In this document: piece by piece, positions 36,428 to 44,786 of the stretch
Position numbering within the stretch: the stretch's first letter is position 1
How the letters are laid out: the number at the start of each line of letters is the position of its first letter
Assembly (NCBI RefSeq): GCF_003702045.1
Contig: NZ_RBTP01000069.1
Location: forward strand, 345,751-409,750
Direction of reading: 5' to 3'
From: Pseudomonas viridiflava
GTDB lineage: Bacteria; Pseudomonadota; Gammaproteobacteria; Pseudomonadales; Pseudomonadaceae
DNA length: 64,000 nucleotides
Notes under the pieces: generated by a model
Told to the model about the DNA's origin: nothing
The model's input: the letters and a program-made list of their open reading frames with translations, nothing else
Database searches by the model: none
Position numbers and translations under genes: made by a program

Positions 36428-37063
36428 TCAGGGGTACTCGCTCAGATTGGCCGCGATACGTTGCTTGTTCTTGTCACTGTAGACATAGCAGTTGGCGCGG
36501 ACGACTTGACGGACAGCCACCAGGTTGGTTTCACACCACCAGCCGTCTCGGTACAGAACCTTCGCCAATTCGTGAGTGCCACCAAGCATATGACCCAGTT
36601 CATGGGCAGCGGCCGTGTAAGTGTCCAGCGATGCAATACCTGTGTATCCCTTGTCGACCGTGAAGCCCAAGGTGCTTGAGTCGATTTTGTCCTGCGTGAC
36701 CAGCAGGTATTTGGTGGTGCCGTTGCGAGGCAGGTTTTGCGCATTGAGGTACTGATCGACACGCTGCTTCCACGCACCGTAGATCGCGTCCGAGTCACCG
36801 CCTTTGTAAGCGAAGTCGGTCAGCGTCGGAATGCCGCGTAAAAACTGCATGTGGACGCGCCGCCCGGTGAAGCTTTCAAGGTCTTTCACCAGCCACGCAA
36901 AGTAGTGCGTCACGAGGCGCTCGGTGTCGGTCTCTTTCACGTCGTCATGCAGGAACAGAAAGAAGAACAGCGGGCGTCTGGAGGTTGAATCATCGGCCAG
37001 TGCCATCTGGCCCAGCAAAAGGGTAGCGATCACCAGCAGTGATCTTGTCAGGGTTTTCAACAT
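36428..37063 (-). CDS. Exported metzincin-like zinc metallopeptidase
   Basis: 211 residues with a signal peptide (MLKTLTRSLLVIATLLLGQMALA). Residues 154-164 read HELGHMLGGTH, a full HExxHxxGxxH zinc motif of metzincins with catalytic Glu155. Cysteines in the last 45 residues could form a disulfide. No propeptide cysteine switch is obvious and I see no classical Met-turn. The protein is far shorter than serralysins and lacks RTX repeats, so it is not an alkaline protease. It probably works in the periplasm or outside the cell; substrate unknown. Start supported by GGATGAG upstream. Confidence 0.78.
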   Translation of the reverse strand: MLKTLTRSLLVIATLLLGQMALADDSTSRRPLFFFLFLHDDVKETDTERLVTHYFAWLVKDLESFTGRRVHMQFLRGIPTLTDFAYKGGDSDAIYGAWKQRVDQYLNAQNLPRNGTTKYLLVTQDKIDSSTLGFTVDKGYTGIASLDTYTAAAHELGHMLGGTHELAKVLYRDGWWCETNLVAVRQVVRANCYVYSDKNKQRIAANLSEYP

Positions 37064-37281
37064 GAGTACTCATCCATGAGTAGGCGTAACAAGGCCTGCC
37101 CGAAATGGGTCAGGCGGCAAGTACTTAATCGCAAAACGCAGTGGTGTTATGCCGGGCATGGCGGCCGTTGCTGTAGTCCCTGATAGACGAATGTGCAGGA
37201 CCGGTGCGTGTCTCGCTGTGGGATCACCCGTTGCCCTTTGGGCTGTTTACAAAAACCTTGTACGGATGGTCGTCGAAGGGG

Positions 37282-37309
37282 CTGTCATCCTGTCGCTTTA
37301 CGGTATACT
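37282..37309 (+). promoter_or_regulatory. Candidate purE promoter
   Basis: CTGTCA (37282-37287) and TATACT (37304-37309) with a 16-base spacer fit a sigma-70 -35/-10 pair. Transcription would begin near 37316 and produce a leader of about 110 bases. Confidence 0.5.
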
Positions 37310-37350
37310 GCGCGGCCTTTGGCCGGCTCGACCGGTCATTATTCGTACAG

Positions 37351-37388
37351 CAAGCCACGCCGGTTCTCCCGCGTGGCTTGTTGTTTTT
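37351..37388 (+). terminator. Leader terminator/attenuator upstream of purE
   Basis: CAAGCCACGC (37351-37360) and GCGTGGCTTG (37371-37380) form a perfect 10-bp stem with a 10-base loop, followed by TTGTTTTT. It ends 36 bases before the purE ATG and no gene precedes it on this strand, so it should stop a leader transcript unless an alternative structure forms; ACCGG near 37332 could pair with CCGGT in the loop region. Confidence 0.8.
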
Positions 37389-37424
37389 AGATGCGCCTGC
37401 GGGCGCCCGATGAGAGGCACGACG

Positions 37425-37916
37425 ATGAGCGCACTGGTTGGCGTGATCATGGGCTCCAAGTCCGATTGGTCCACCCTTAGCCACACCGCCGATATGCTGG
37501 AAAAGCTCGGCATTCCCTACGAAGTCAAAGTGGTGTCTGCACACCGCACGCCGGACTTGCTGTTCCAGTATGCCGATGAAGCGGAAGGCCGTGGTATCGA
37601 GGTGATCATCGCCGGTGCCGGTGGTGCCGCTCATTTGCCGGGCATGTGTGCGGCCAAGACGCACCTGCCTGTGCTGGGCGTTCCGGTGCAGTCCTCGATG
37701 CTGTCGGGTGTCGACTCCCTGCTGTCCATCGTGCAGATGCCTGCCGGCATCCCTGTCGCGACGCTGGCCATCGGCAAAGCGGGCGCGATCAATGCCGCGC
37801 TGCTGTCGGCGAGCATCCTGGGCGCCAAGCACCCGCAATTCCACGCTGCGCTGAAGAAATTCCGCGCCGAGCAGACAGACAGCGTCCTGGACAATCCAGA
37901 CCCACGCCACGCCTGA
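37425..37916 (+). CDS. purE: N5-carboxyaminoimidazole ribonucleotide mutase
   Basis: 163 residues from the ATG at 37425; the length matches class I PurE. It rearranges N5-CAIR to CAIR in de novo purine synthesis. Signature motifs: GVIMGSKSDWSTL (with the catalytic-site Ser-Asp), SAHRTPD with the catalytic His, AGAGGAAHLPGM and PVQSSMLSGVDSLLSIVQMP. purK follows after 9 bases, so the two consecutive steps are coded as an operon. The leader terminator upstream suggests control by transcription attenuation. Confidence 0.96.
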   Translation: MSALVGVIMGSKSDWSTLSHTADMLEKLGIPYEVKVVSAHRTPDLLFQYADEAEGRGIEVIIAGAGGAAHLPGMCAAKTHLPVLGVPVQSSMLSGVDSLLSIVQMPAGIPVATLAIGKAGAINAALLSASILGAKHPQFHAALKKFRAEQTDSVLDNPDPRHA

Positions 37917-37925
37917 GGTTTTTCC

Positions 37926-39008
37926 ATGAAGATCGGTGTAATCGGTGGCGGCCAGTTGGGCCGCATGTTGGCCCTGGCGGGCACTCCGCTGGGCATGAAC
38001 TTCGCCTTCCTCGATCCCGCGCCGGACGCTTGTGCGGCGGCATTGGGCGAGCATCTGCGTGCCGATTACGGTGATCTGGATCACCTGCGCCAGTTAGCTG
38101 ATGAAGTCGATCTGGTGACCTTTGAATTCGAGAGCGTCCCCGCCGAGACCGTGGCGTTTCTGTCCCGGTTCGTGCCTGTCTACCCGAGCGCCGAAGCGTT
38201 ACGCATTGCGCGTGATCGCTGGTTCGAGAAGAGCATGTTCAAGGACCTTGGCATCCCGACGCCGTCCTTCGCAGACATCCAGTCGCAGGCCGATCTGGAC
38301 GCGGCGGTGGCGAGTATCGGTCTGCCTGCCGTCCTGAAAACCCGCACGCTGGGCTACGATGGCAAAGGTCAGAAGGTGCTGCGTTCAGCCGATGACGTGG
38401 TCGACACCTTCGCCGAGCTGGGCAGCGTACCGTGTCTTCTGGAAGGCTTCGTACCGTTCACCGGTGAGGTATCGCTGATCGCTGTGCGTGCCCGTGATGG
38501 CGAAACCCGCTTCTATCCGCTGGTGCATAACACTCACGACAGCGGCATCCTGCGTATTTCCATCGCCAGCACCGACCATCCGTTGCAGGCGCTGGCTGAG
38601 GACTACGCGGGCCGTGTGCTGAAGCAGCTGGACTACGTGGGCGTGCTGGCCTTCGAGTTCTTCGAAGTCGATGGCGGCTTGAAGGCCAACGAGATCGCGC
38701 CACGTGTGCACAACTCCGGCCACTGGACGACCGAAGGCGCCGAGTGCAGCCAGTTCGAGAACCACCTGCGTGCTGTTGCTGGCCTGCCGCTGGGCTCGAC
38801 CGCCAAGGTAGGGGAGAGCGCCATGCTGAACTTCATCGGTGAAGTGCCGGCGGTCGACAAGGTCATCGCGGTTGAAGACTGCCACCTGCACCACTATGGC
38901 AAAGCGTTCAAGGCAGGCCGCAAGGTCGGCCACGCAACCGTCCGCAGCCACGACCGCGCCACGCTGGATCGTCAGGTCAAGTTGGTCGAGTCGTTGATCA
39001 AGGGTTGA
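37926..39008 (+). CDS. purK: N5-carboxyaminoimidazole ribonucleotide synthase
   Basis: 360 residues, usual length. It makes N5-CAIR from AIR, bicarbonate and ATP. ATP-grasp fold with GVIGGGQLGRMLALAG at the N-terminus, LKTRTLGYDGKGQ (ATP-binding loop), EGFVPFTGEVSLIAVR and EIAPRVHNSGHWTTEG. It supplies the substrate for PurE. Confidence 0.96.
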   Translation: MKIGVIGGGQLGRMLALAGTPLGMNFAFLDPAPDACAAALGEHLRADYGDLDHLRQLADEVDLVTFEFESVPAETVAFLSRFVPVYPSAEALRIARDRWFEKSMFKDLGIPTPSFADIQSQADLDAAVASIGLPAVLKTRTLGYDGKGQKVLRSADDVVDTFAELGSVPCLLEGFVPFTGEVSLIAVRARDGETRFYPLVHNTHDSGILRISIASTDHPLQALAEDYAGRVLKQLDYVGVLAFEFFEVDGGLKANEIAPRVHNSGHWTTEGAECSQFENHLRAVAGLPLGSTAKVGESAMLNFIGEVPAVDKVIAVEDCHLHHYGKAFKAGRKVGHATVRSHDRATLDRQVKLVESLIKG

Positions 39009-39471
39009 CGAGCTTTTCGTGCTCACCGTTTTGTAGGGCTAACAAAAGCGGGTCTGAAACGGTGGAGGCTGGCTGAAAAGCGCATCGCCGGCAAGCCGCC
39101 TCTTATCAAATAACGCGCAGTCCATTGAAGAAATAGGTTCGTAGGAGCGGACGTGTCCGCGAAAGGGCTGTACAGCCGATGAAAGTTCAGCGACTGAAAT
39201 ACAGCATTCGCGCACACGTCCGCTCCTATGGTCCGTGTTTGCTGCGCAACAGGGCTACGTCGCAGAGGTTGGCGGGGCCTTTCGCAGGTTTTGCAGTTAT
39301 CCAGCAATACGCGTGCAGAGCAATGAGCGCAGTGCGTGAGACACGATCATTTGCCTCATCCTGCCCAATCTTGATTTCCGCTGGAACCATTCCCTGTCGC
39401 CGTTCTCAGATAGCAGTAAGCCAAGGCTGCTATGGGTCATGGCACGTTTAATTCAGACAGAGGGAAATGGC
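39009..39471. other. Intergenic region with a REP pair
   Basis: 463 bases between purK and the small membrane protein gene, with no convincing gene. It contains one inverted REP pair and otherwise unremarkable sequence. No clear purK terminator was found. Confidence 0.6.
39141..39230. repeat. Inverted pair of REP-like elements
   Basis: GTAGGAGCGGACGTGTCCGCGAAAG (39141-39165) and the inverted copy ATTCGCGCACACGTCCGCTCCTATG (39206-39230). Both arms share the variant centre GGACGTGTCC, so this pair has co-varied relative to those at 10.7 and 24.8 kb. Confidence 0.75.
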
Positions 39472-39717
39472 ATGGGTATCATCGGAACCATCTTCATCGG
39501 CTTGATCGTTGGCCTGCTGGCTCGCTTCCTGAAGCCGGGTGATGACAGCATGGGCTGGATCATGACCATCCTGTTGGGCATCGCCGGTTCGCTGGCTGCA
39601 ACCTACGGTGGCCAGGCTCTGGGTATCTACCAGGCAGGCGAAGGCGCAGGTTTCCTGGGCGCGTTGGTCGGTGCGATCATCCTGCTGGTGATCTACGGCA
39701 TGATCAAAAAGCGCTGA
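39472..39717 (+). CDS. GlsB/YeaQ/YmgE-family stress-response membrane protein
   Basis: 81 residues from the ATG at 39472 with an AGAGGG ribosome-binding site. Three hydrophobic segments and the family pattern GLIVGLLARFLKPGDDSMGWIMTILLGIAGSLAATYGGQALG (core LKPGDDSMGW). Small inner-membrane proteins of this transglycosylase-associated family respond to stress; biochemical role unknown. A hairpin GCCCTCTG-CAGAGGGC (39731-39758) lies just after the stop but lacks a T-run. Confidence 0.88.
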   Translation: MGIIGTIFIGLIVGLLARFLKPGDDSMGWIMTILLGIAGSLAATYGGQALGIYQAGEGAGFLGALVGAIILLVIYGMIKKR

Positions 39718-39800
39718 TAAACAGGCGTCGGCCCTCTGTTTTGCATTGCGCAGAGGGCTAGAATGCGCAGGCATTCTTCTTTTCCTGCCGAGCACTGTTC

Positions 39801-40334
39801 ATGCGTCGCTTTTTATTATTGACCCTACTGCTGGTATCCGGGCTCGCACACGCCCAGTTGCCGGAAACCGACTGGCTGGAACTCATGCCCAAGTCGGACC
39901 AAAAGGCCCTTGAGGCCATGCCCGAAATCGATCACAACTCCCCTGAAGCCTTGGGCACCTTCGACAGCAAAGGTGGGCTCAAGCAGAGCAAAGGGCTGCC
40001 GGCGGTGATGTATTCCGCCAAGACCGTCCCTGCCATGAACAACAAGACTATTCGACTGGGTGGCTATCCGGTGCCTCTGGAAACCGATGCCAAAGGTCAT
40101 AGCACCCTGTTTTTCCTCGTTCCTTATCCCGGCGCCTGCATCCACGTTCCGCCTCCGCCGCCCAATCAACTGGTGCTGGTGCGCTACCCCAAAGGCCTGA
40201 AACTGGATGACATCTATACGCCCCTGTGGGTCGAAGGCACCTTGAAGGTCGAGAAGATCAGTAACGATCTGGCCGACGCGGCCTACGCGATGGATGCAGC
40301 AAAGGTCCGCGTCGTGGTCGAGTCGGACCTTTGA
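39801..40334 (+). CDS. DUF3299 family exported protein
   Basis: 177 residues with a signal peptide (MRRFLLLTLLLVSGLAHAQ). The mature part shows the DUF3299 pattern: RLGGYPVPLE, FFLVPYPGACIHVPPPPPNQLV (core PGACIHVPPPPPNQ with a single conserved Cys-His) and LWVEGTLKVE near the C-terminus. Periplasmic; function unknown. Convergent with the mutarotase gene. Confidence 0.87.
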   Translation: MRRFLLLTLLLVSGLAHAQLPETDWLELMPKSDQKALEAMPEIDHNSPEALGTFDSKGGLKQSKGLPAVMYSAKTVPAMNNKTIRLGGYPVPLETDAKGHSTLFFLVPYPGACIHVPPPPPNQLVLVRYPKGLKLDDIYTPLWVEGTLKVEKISNDLADAAYAMDAAKVRVVVESDL

Positions 40335-40346
40335 TGCAGGCTTGAA

Positions 40347-41258
40347 TCAGAGCGGCTCGCTCCAGATGCTCACATTTAGAATGTGCATGTCGTCCGGGGC
40401 CAGCGTTACCACGTCGCTCATCACATTGGCGGTTTCCACGCAGACCATGCGCTGCCAGCCATCCGCTGCCATGTCGGTGAACCGGCCAGTCTTTTCGACC
40501 CACGGATTCCACAGGATGGCCGAGTTCGAACCGGTGCTGTGGATCTGGATGCGGCGTTGCCATTGCGGATCGACAATGCTGAGCAGGCCGGGGGTGTCGA
40601 GATAGATGCGGTCGGTTTCGCCGGTAAAGGTCAGATCGCCTGTCTGCTGGCGCTCCCCCCAGTTCTCCAGGGTTTCGATGTAGCTCAGGCCGTCGAGCTC
40701 TTCGACACTGACCTGACGCGAATCACTGACGGCGAAATAGGTGTGTAGCGCCTGGCTGAGGGTGACCGGCTCGGTGCCGCAGTTGTAGCTGACCAGGCTG
40801 ACGTTCAGCGCCTCATCCAGACGAATGCTCAGCTTGAGCGCAACGTTATGTGGCCAGCCCGGCAACTTGCCTTCGGCCTGTGGCAGGACGAACTCTACGA
40901 GCAAGGCGTCGCCGTCTTCGCCGATGCCCAGCAGCTCCCAGTCCAGCGCACGGACTTCGCCGTGGGCCTTGGCGGGTTCGTCGCTCTGGCGCATGGCCTG
41001 TACGCTTTCAGGGTTGCGTTCCAGATTGCCGAACCAGGGCCAGCAAATCGGCATGCCCGCACGGATGGGCTTGCCTTGCTTGAACACCGCTTTCTCGTTG
41101 AGCCAGATCAGCGGCTCCTGCCCGTCGCGCTGGTAACTGAGAATGTGCGCGCCTTGCTGGGCGACGAGTAGTTCTGCATCGCCGTGCCGAATGCGCCAGC
41201 AGTTCAGCTCATCGTATTGAACGGTTTCGACGCTGGATTCAATCGGGGATGTAGGCAT
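40347..41258 (-). CDS. D-hexose-6-phosphate mutarotase (aldose-1-epimerase family, YeaD-like)
   Basis: 303 residues from the ATG at 41258 behind a GAGAG site. It interconverts alpha and beta anomers of hexose 6-phosphates. YeaD-like features: GAHILSYQRDGQEPLIWLN, RAGMPICWPWFGN, QALHTYFAVSD with the catalytic-type His, and NPWVEK near the C-terminus. Cytosolic. Confidence 0.9.
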   Translation of the reverse strand: MPTSPIESSVETVQYDELNCWRIRHGDAELLVAQQGAHILSYQRDGQEPLIWLNEKAVFKQGKPIRAGMPICWPWFGNLERNPESVQAMRQSDEPAKAHGEVRALDWELLGIGEDGDALLVEFVLPQAEGKLPGWPHNVALKLSIRLDEALNVSLVSYNCGTEPVTLSQALHTYFAVSDSRQVSVEELDGLSYIETLENWGERQQTGDLTFTGETDRIYLDTPGLLSIVDPQWQRRIQIHSTGSNSAILWNPWVEKTGRFTDMAADGWQRMVCVETANVMSDVVTLAPDDMHILNVSIWSEPL

Positions 41259-41366
41259 GCAAAATCTCTCACTCAAGGGCCGTGACGAAATCAGACCGTT
41301 CTGGACGGGATGAGTTTACCCCGAGGCCGCAACCCTTTCAGGTGCCAGCCTTCAGGCAGGGTGTGT

Positions 41367-41768
41367 TCAGCGGCGTGCGGGGACCGAACGTGTGCGGCCG
41401 CTGGCATCGATGGCCACGAAGACAAACACCGCTTCGGTGACCTTGCGCCATTCGCTGGTCACGGGGTCGTCGCTCCACACTTCGACCATCATTTTGATCG
41501 AGGTGCGTCCTACTTCGAGGGTGCGTGTATAGAAGGACAGCTGTTCGCCCACCGCCACCGGCACCAAAAATGCCATACGGTCAATCGCAACCGTTGCGAC
41601 GCGTCCGCCTGCCACCTTGCTGGCCATTGCAGTGCCAGCCAGGTCCATCTGAGATACCAGCCAGCCGCCGAATATATCGCCAAAACCATTGGTTTCACGG
41701 GGGAGTGCCGTGATTTGCAACGCAAGATCGCCTTGCGGAGTTGGATCTTCTTGTTCGAGCTCGATCAT
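41367..41768 (-). CDS. Acyl-CoA thioesterase, hotdog fold (YciA-like)
   Basis: 133 residues from the ATG at 41768; the longer frame to 41849 adds residues without family character. Hotdog features: ETNGFGDIFGGWLVSQMDLAG with the catalytic Asn/Asp region, ATVAIDRMAFLVPVAVGEQLSFY and SIKMMVEVW. This short single-domain form is closest to YciA. It is the second such thioesterase in the window (see 12247-12732). Confidence 0.88.
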   Translation of the reverse strand: MIELEQEDPTPQGDLALQITALPRETNGFGDIFGGWLVSQMDLAGTAMASKVAGGRVATVAIDRMAFLVPVAVGEQLSFYTRTLEVGRTSIKMMVEVWSDDPVTSEWRKVTEAVFVFVAIDASGRTRSVPARR

Positions 41769-42197
41769 GCCTAGGGTGCCTCTGACCCATGACTCTATTA
41801 TTTTTTGCCGCGGTTGACAGGCGCCATTCAACCCCTTGCACATGAACATTGTATGTTCCGCTGCCGGGATGGCCCTTGAGGGAAACTCTGCGAAAACCGC
41901 TGATTCAGACGTTTTCGCACAAATTCCCTTTGCCGTTGACAGCCTGCGAGTATATCGGGCGTTGCGTCATAGAACGACCGCCGGGTTCTGATTTTGTCCG
42001 TGCGCAGTTCCTGCTATGTGTTTTTTGAAACAATTTGCTATCTTGCAGAACCTCTACAGGTGACAAGACTGCCTGTACACGCAATTTTGGTGCCTATCTG
42101 CACAGTTGCCCCGGACAATCGCTTCTGCACGCCACCCCGCCGCAGCCAGCGCAGCTGTCGCATGCCCATTTCAGAACAAGCAAAGAGAAGCCTTGTC
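41769..42197. other. Divergent intergenic region upstream of the MFS gene
   Basis: 429 bases without a convincing gene. It contains an inverted repeat TACAGG-N11-CCTGTA (42055-42077), about 120 bases before the MFS start, which may be an operator. Frames open across part of it give low-complexity, Arg/Pro-rich translations. Confidence 0.4.
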
Positions 42198-43487
42198 ATG
42201 TCATCTGTTTCCTCCAGTACCGCGCAACCGGCGCGACCGTTGACCCGTAGCGACTACAAGACGTTGTCGCTCTCCGCCCTGGGTGGCGCGTTGGAGTTTT
42301 ACGACTTCATCATTTTTGTGTTCTTCGCAGCTGTGGTCGGCAAGCTGTTCTTCCCTGTGGACATGCCTGACTGGCTGCGCATGATGCAGACGTTCGGCAT
42401 TTTTGCCGCCGGTTATCTGGCACGTCCCCTGGGCGGCATCATCATGGCGCACTTCGGCGATCTGCTGGGACGCAAGAAAATGTTCACCCTGAGCATCTTC
42501 ATGATGGCCGTGCCGACCCTGATCATGGGCCTGTTGCCAACCTATGCGCAGATCGGCATGTGGGCACCGATTCTTCTGCTGTTGATGCGCGTCATTCAAG
42601 GTGCGGCGATTGGTGGGGAAGTACCAGGCGCCTGGGTGTTTGTGTCCGAGCACGTTCCGGCGCGTTACATCGGATATGCGTGCGGCACCCTGACGGCAGG
42701 CCTCACGGCAGGCATTCTGCTCGGCTCGCTGGTCGCCACGGCGATCAACAGCATTTACAGCCCGGTCGAAGTGGCTGATTACGCCTGGCGTATCCCGTTT
42801 TTGCTGGGTGGCGTCTTTGGTTTGATGTCGGTGTACCTGCGTCGCCTGCTGCACGAAACCCCGGTGTTCGCTGAGCTGCAATTGCGCAAGGCGCTGGCCG
42901 AAGAGGTGCCGCTCAAGGCCGTGCTGCGTGATCATCGTGGTGCCGTTGCGTTGTCGATGCTGATGACCTGGCTGCTGTCGGCCGGCATCATCGTCGTGAT
43001 TCTGATGACCCCGACCATCCTGCAGACTATCTACGGTTTCCCGGCGGCCACAGCATTGAAAGCCAACAGCCTGGCCATCGTCTTTCTGAGCATTGGCTGC
43101 ATCGCTGCCGGTGCTTTGGCTGACAGGGTCGGCGCAGGTTGGGTGTTCCTGCTGGGCAGCGCTGGTCTGTTGGTGAGTTCCTGGACGTTCTACCACATCC
43201 TGGCGGACAACCCCGGCGTGCTGTTTCCGCTGTATGCGATCACCGGCCTGTTCGTCGGCACCATCGGCGCGGTGCCTTATGTGATGGTCAAGGCGTTCCC
43301 GCCGGTGGTGCGTTTCTCCGGTCTGTCGTTCTCCTACAACCTGGCCTACGCCATCTTTGGCGGTCTGACGCCAATGGTCGTGACCTTCATGCTCAAGAGC
43401 AGCCCGATGGGACCGTCCTGGTACGTGGCGATCCTCTGCGGCATGGGCATGGCGATCGGTGTCTACCTGCTTTCGAAAAAGCGCTGA
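42198..43487 (+). CDS. MFS transporter, metabolite:H+ symporter (MHS) family
   Basis: 429 residues from the ATG at 42198 (an ATG at 42162 is possible). Twelve membrane helices are visible. MHS features: LGGALEFYDFIIFVFFAAVVG in helix 1, RPLGGIIMAHFGDLLGRKKMF at the loop 2-3 signature, and GEVPGAWVFVSEH in helix 5. Members carry carboxylates, betaines and similar solutes with H+. In P. aeruginosa an MFS gene also stands beside pstS. Ends in a strong terminator. Confidence 0.9.
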   Translation: MSSVSSSTAQPARPLTRSDYKTLSLSALGGALEFYDFIIFVFFAAVVGKLFFPVDMPDWLRMMQTFGIFAAGYLARPLGGIIMAHFGDLLGRKKMFTLSIFMMAVPTLIMGLLPTYAQIGMWAPILLLLMRVIQGAAIGGEVPGAWVFVSEHVPARYIGYACGTLTAGLTAGILLGSLVATAINSIYSPVEVADYAWRIPFLLGGVFGLMSVYLRRLLHETPVFAELQLRKALAEEVPLKAVLRDHRGAVALSMLMTWLLSAGIIVVILMTPTILQTIYGFPAATALKANSLAIVFLSIGCIAAGALADRVGAGWVFLLGSAGLLVSSWTFYHILADNPGVLFPLYAITGLFVGTIGAVPYVMVKAFPPVVRFSGLSFSYNLAYAIFGGLTPMVVTFMLKSSPMGPSWYVAILCGMGMAIGVYLLSKKR

Positions 43488-43526
43488 ACGCGACCTTTCG
43501 GGCATCCTTAATCGATAGTTTGTATC

Positions 43527-43562
43527 AAAAGGCCATCACCCGATCAGGTGGTGGCCTTTTTC
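43527..43562 (+). terminator. Intrinsic terminator of the MFS gene
   Basis: AAAAGGCCATCACC and GGTGGTGGCCTTTT pair (one G-U) around a 6-base loop and end in a T-run; it insulates pstS from the MFS gene. Confidence 0.92.
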
Positions 43563-43568
43563 ATCTTA

Positions 43569-43608
43569 TTGTCACAATCAATTCATAGAGTGGTCATACG
43601 GCTGGCAA
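43569..43608 (+). promoter_or_regulatory. Two tandem Pho boxes upstream of pstS
   Basis: Four 7-mers start at 43569, 43580, 43591 and 43602, exactly 11 bases apart: TTGTCAC, AATTCAT, TGGTCAT and CTGGCAA. Each is a degenerate CTGTCAT half-site of PhoB. They end 41 bases before the pstS ATG. Confidence 0.72.
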
Positions 43609-43649
43609 AAGCGGCCCTGTACCTACATACCCTGCCAGGAGCGCAAGGC

Positions 43650-44648
43650 ATGACACTCAAGAGTCTGATGACTGCACTGACATTCGCCGCGGCCGGAGTT
43701 GCCGCTGCCAATTCGTTCGCTGCTGTCGATCCCGCCATCAAGGCCTATACCAAGACTTCCGGTGTATCGGGCAATCTCTCCAGTGTCGGCTCCGACACCT
43801 TGGCCAACCTGATGACCTTGTGGGCCGAGGCCTACAAAAAAGAATACCCAAGCGTAAATATCCAGATTCAGGCCGCCGGTTCATCTACCGCGCCGCCTGC
43901 ATTGACCGAAGGCACCGCCAACCTGGGGCCCATGAGCCGCAAGATGAAAGACGGCGAGCTGTCGGCTTTCGAGCAGAAGCACGGCTACAAGCCGACGGCC
44001 ATTCCGGTGGCCGTGGACGCGCTGGCGGTGTTCGTACACAAGGACAATCCGATCAAGGGCCTTACGCTGCAACAGGTGGACGCGATCTTTTCCGTGACGC
44101 GCCTGTGCGGTGCCAAGGCCGACGCGAAGACCTGGGGCGATGTCGGTGTGACCGGTGATTTGGCGGGTAAGCCGATCCAGCTGTTCGGTCGCAATTCGGT
44201 GTCTGGCACCTACGGCTACTTCAAAGAAGAGGCCTTGTGCAAAGGTGACTTCAAGCCCAACGTCAATGAACAGCCGGGCTCGGCTTCGGTGGTCAGCTCC
44301 ATCAGCAACTCCCTGAACGGCATCGGCTACTCAGGCATTGGCTACAAGACGTCGAATGTCCGTACGGTCCCACTGGCCAAAAAGGAAGGCGCCGAGTTTG
44401 TCGAAGATAACGAAGCCAACACCCTGAACGGCACATACCCGCTGTCGCGCTTTCTGTATGTCTACGTGAACAAGGCACCCAATCAGCCGCTGGCACCGCT
44501 TGAAGCCGAGTTCATCAAGCTGGTGCTCTCCAGGCAGGGTCAGGAAGTGGTGATGAAAGACGGTTACATTCCGCTGCCTGCCCGCGTTGTCGAGAAGGCG
44601 CTGACCGACTTGGGCCTGCAAGGTGCTGCGAATGTGACGGCCAAGTAA
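43650..44648 (+). CDS. pstS: Phosphate-binding periplasmic protein PstS
   Basis: 332 residues from the ATG at 43650, after an AGGAG site. Signal peptide to about residue 24 (MTLKSLMTALTFAAAGVAAANSFA). It binds inorganic phosphate and delivers it to PstCA. Phosphate-contact motifs are present: SSVGSDTLANLM, AGSSTAPPALTEG and GRNSVSGTYGYFKE. It has its own Pho boxes and a terminator before pstC, so its expression can exceed that of the permease. Confidence 0.95.
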   Translation: MTLKSLMTALTFAAAGVAAANSFAAVDPAIKAYTKTSGVSGNLSSVGSDTLANLMTLWAEAYKKEYPSVNIQIQAAGSSTAPPALTEGTANLGPMSRKMKDGELSAFEQKHGYKPTAIPVAVDALAVFVHKDNPIKGLTLQQVDAIFSVTRLCGAKADAKTWGDVGVTGDLAGKPIQLFGRNSVSGTYGYFKEEALCKGDFKPNVNEQPGSASVVSSISNSLNGIGYSGIGYKTSNVRTVPLAKKEGAEFVEDNEANTLNGTYPLSRFLYVYVNKAPNQPLAPLEAEFIKLVLSRQGQEVVMKDGYIPLPARVVEKALTDLGLQGAANVTAK

Positions 44649-44696
44649 ACGACGCTATAACGAGGCTAAATGGACGGGCCTTGTCATGTGTTGAAC

Positions 44697-44733
44697 AGTC
44701 CGCCGCCGGTTTTCTTGGGCAGCGGGCTTTTTT
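44697..44733 (+). terminator. Probable terminator between pstS and pstC
   Basis: AGTCCGCCG (44697-44705) can pair imperfectly with CAGCGGGCT (44720-44728), followed by a run of T residues. Confidence 0.6.
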
Positions 44734-44762
44734 GCGTCACTCTTCTGTAATGTTTCTGTCAT
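44734..44762 (+). promoter_or_regulatory. Pho box upstream of pstC
   Basis: CTGTAATGTTTCTGTCAT (44745-44762) is a very good PhoB site (two 7-mers 11 bases apart), with a weaker GCGTCAC unit in phase at 44734. It ends 24 bases before the pstC start. Confidence 0.85.
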
Positions 44763-44786
44763 ACAAGGCCGCTACGGTGTGTGCGC

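Larger units (their letters stand above)
37064..37424. other. Divergent region and purE leader
   Basis: 361 bases between the metzincin-like gene and purE. A frame stays open from 37149 into purE, but the residues before the ATG at 37425 have no PurE character. The section near purE holds a sigma-70-like promoter, a strong terminator hairpin and a further hairpin GCGCC-TGCG-GGCGC (about 37393-37406). Confidence 0.6.

Noticed and set aside
37149..37424. N-terminal extension of PurE to 37149
   Set aside because: Crosses the promoter and terminator; PurE proteins begin at the SALVGVIMGSKSDW motif.
41936..41960. Promoter-like TTGACA followed by TATATC upstream of the MFS gene
   Set aside because: The spacing (about 10 bases) is wrong for sigma-70, so not reported as a promoter.
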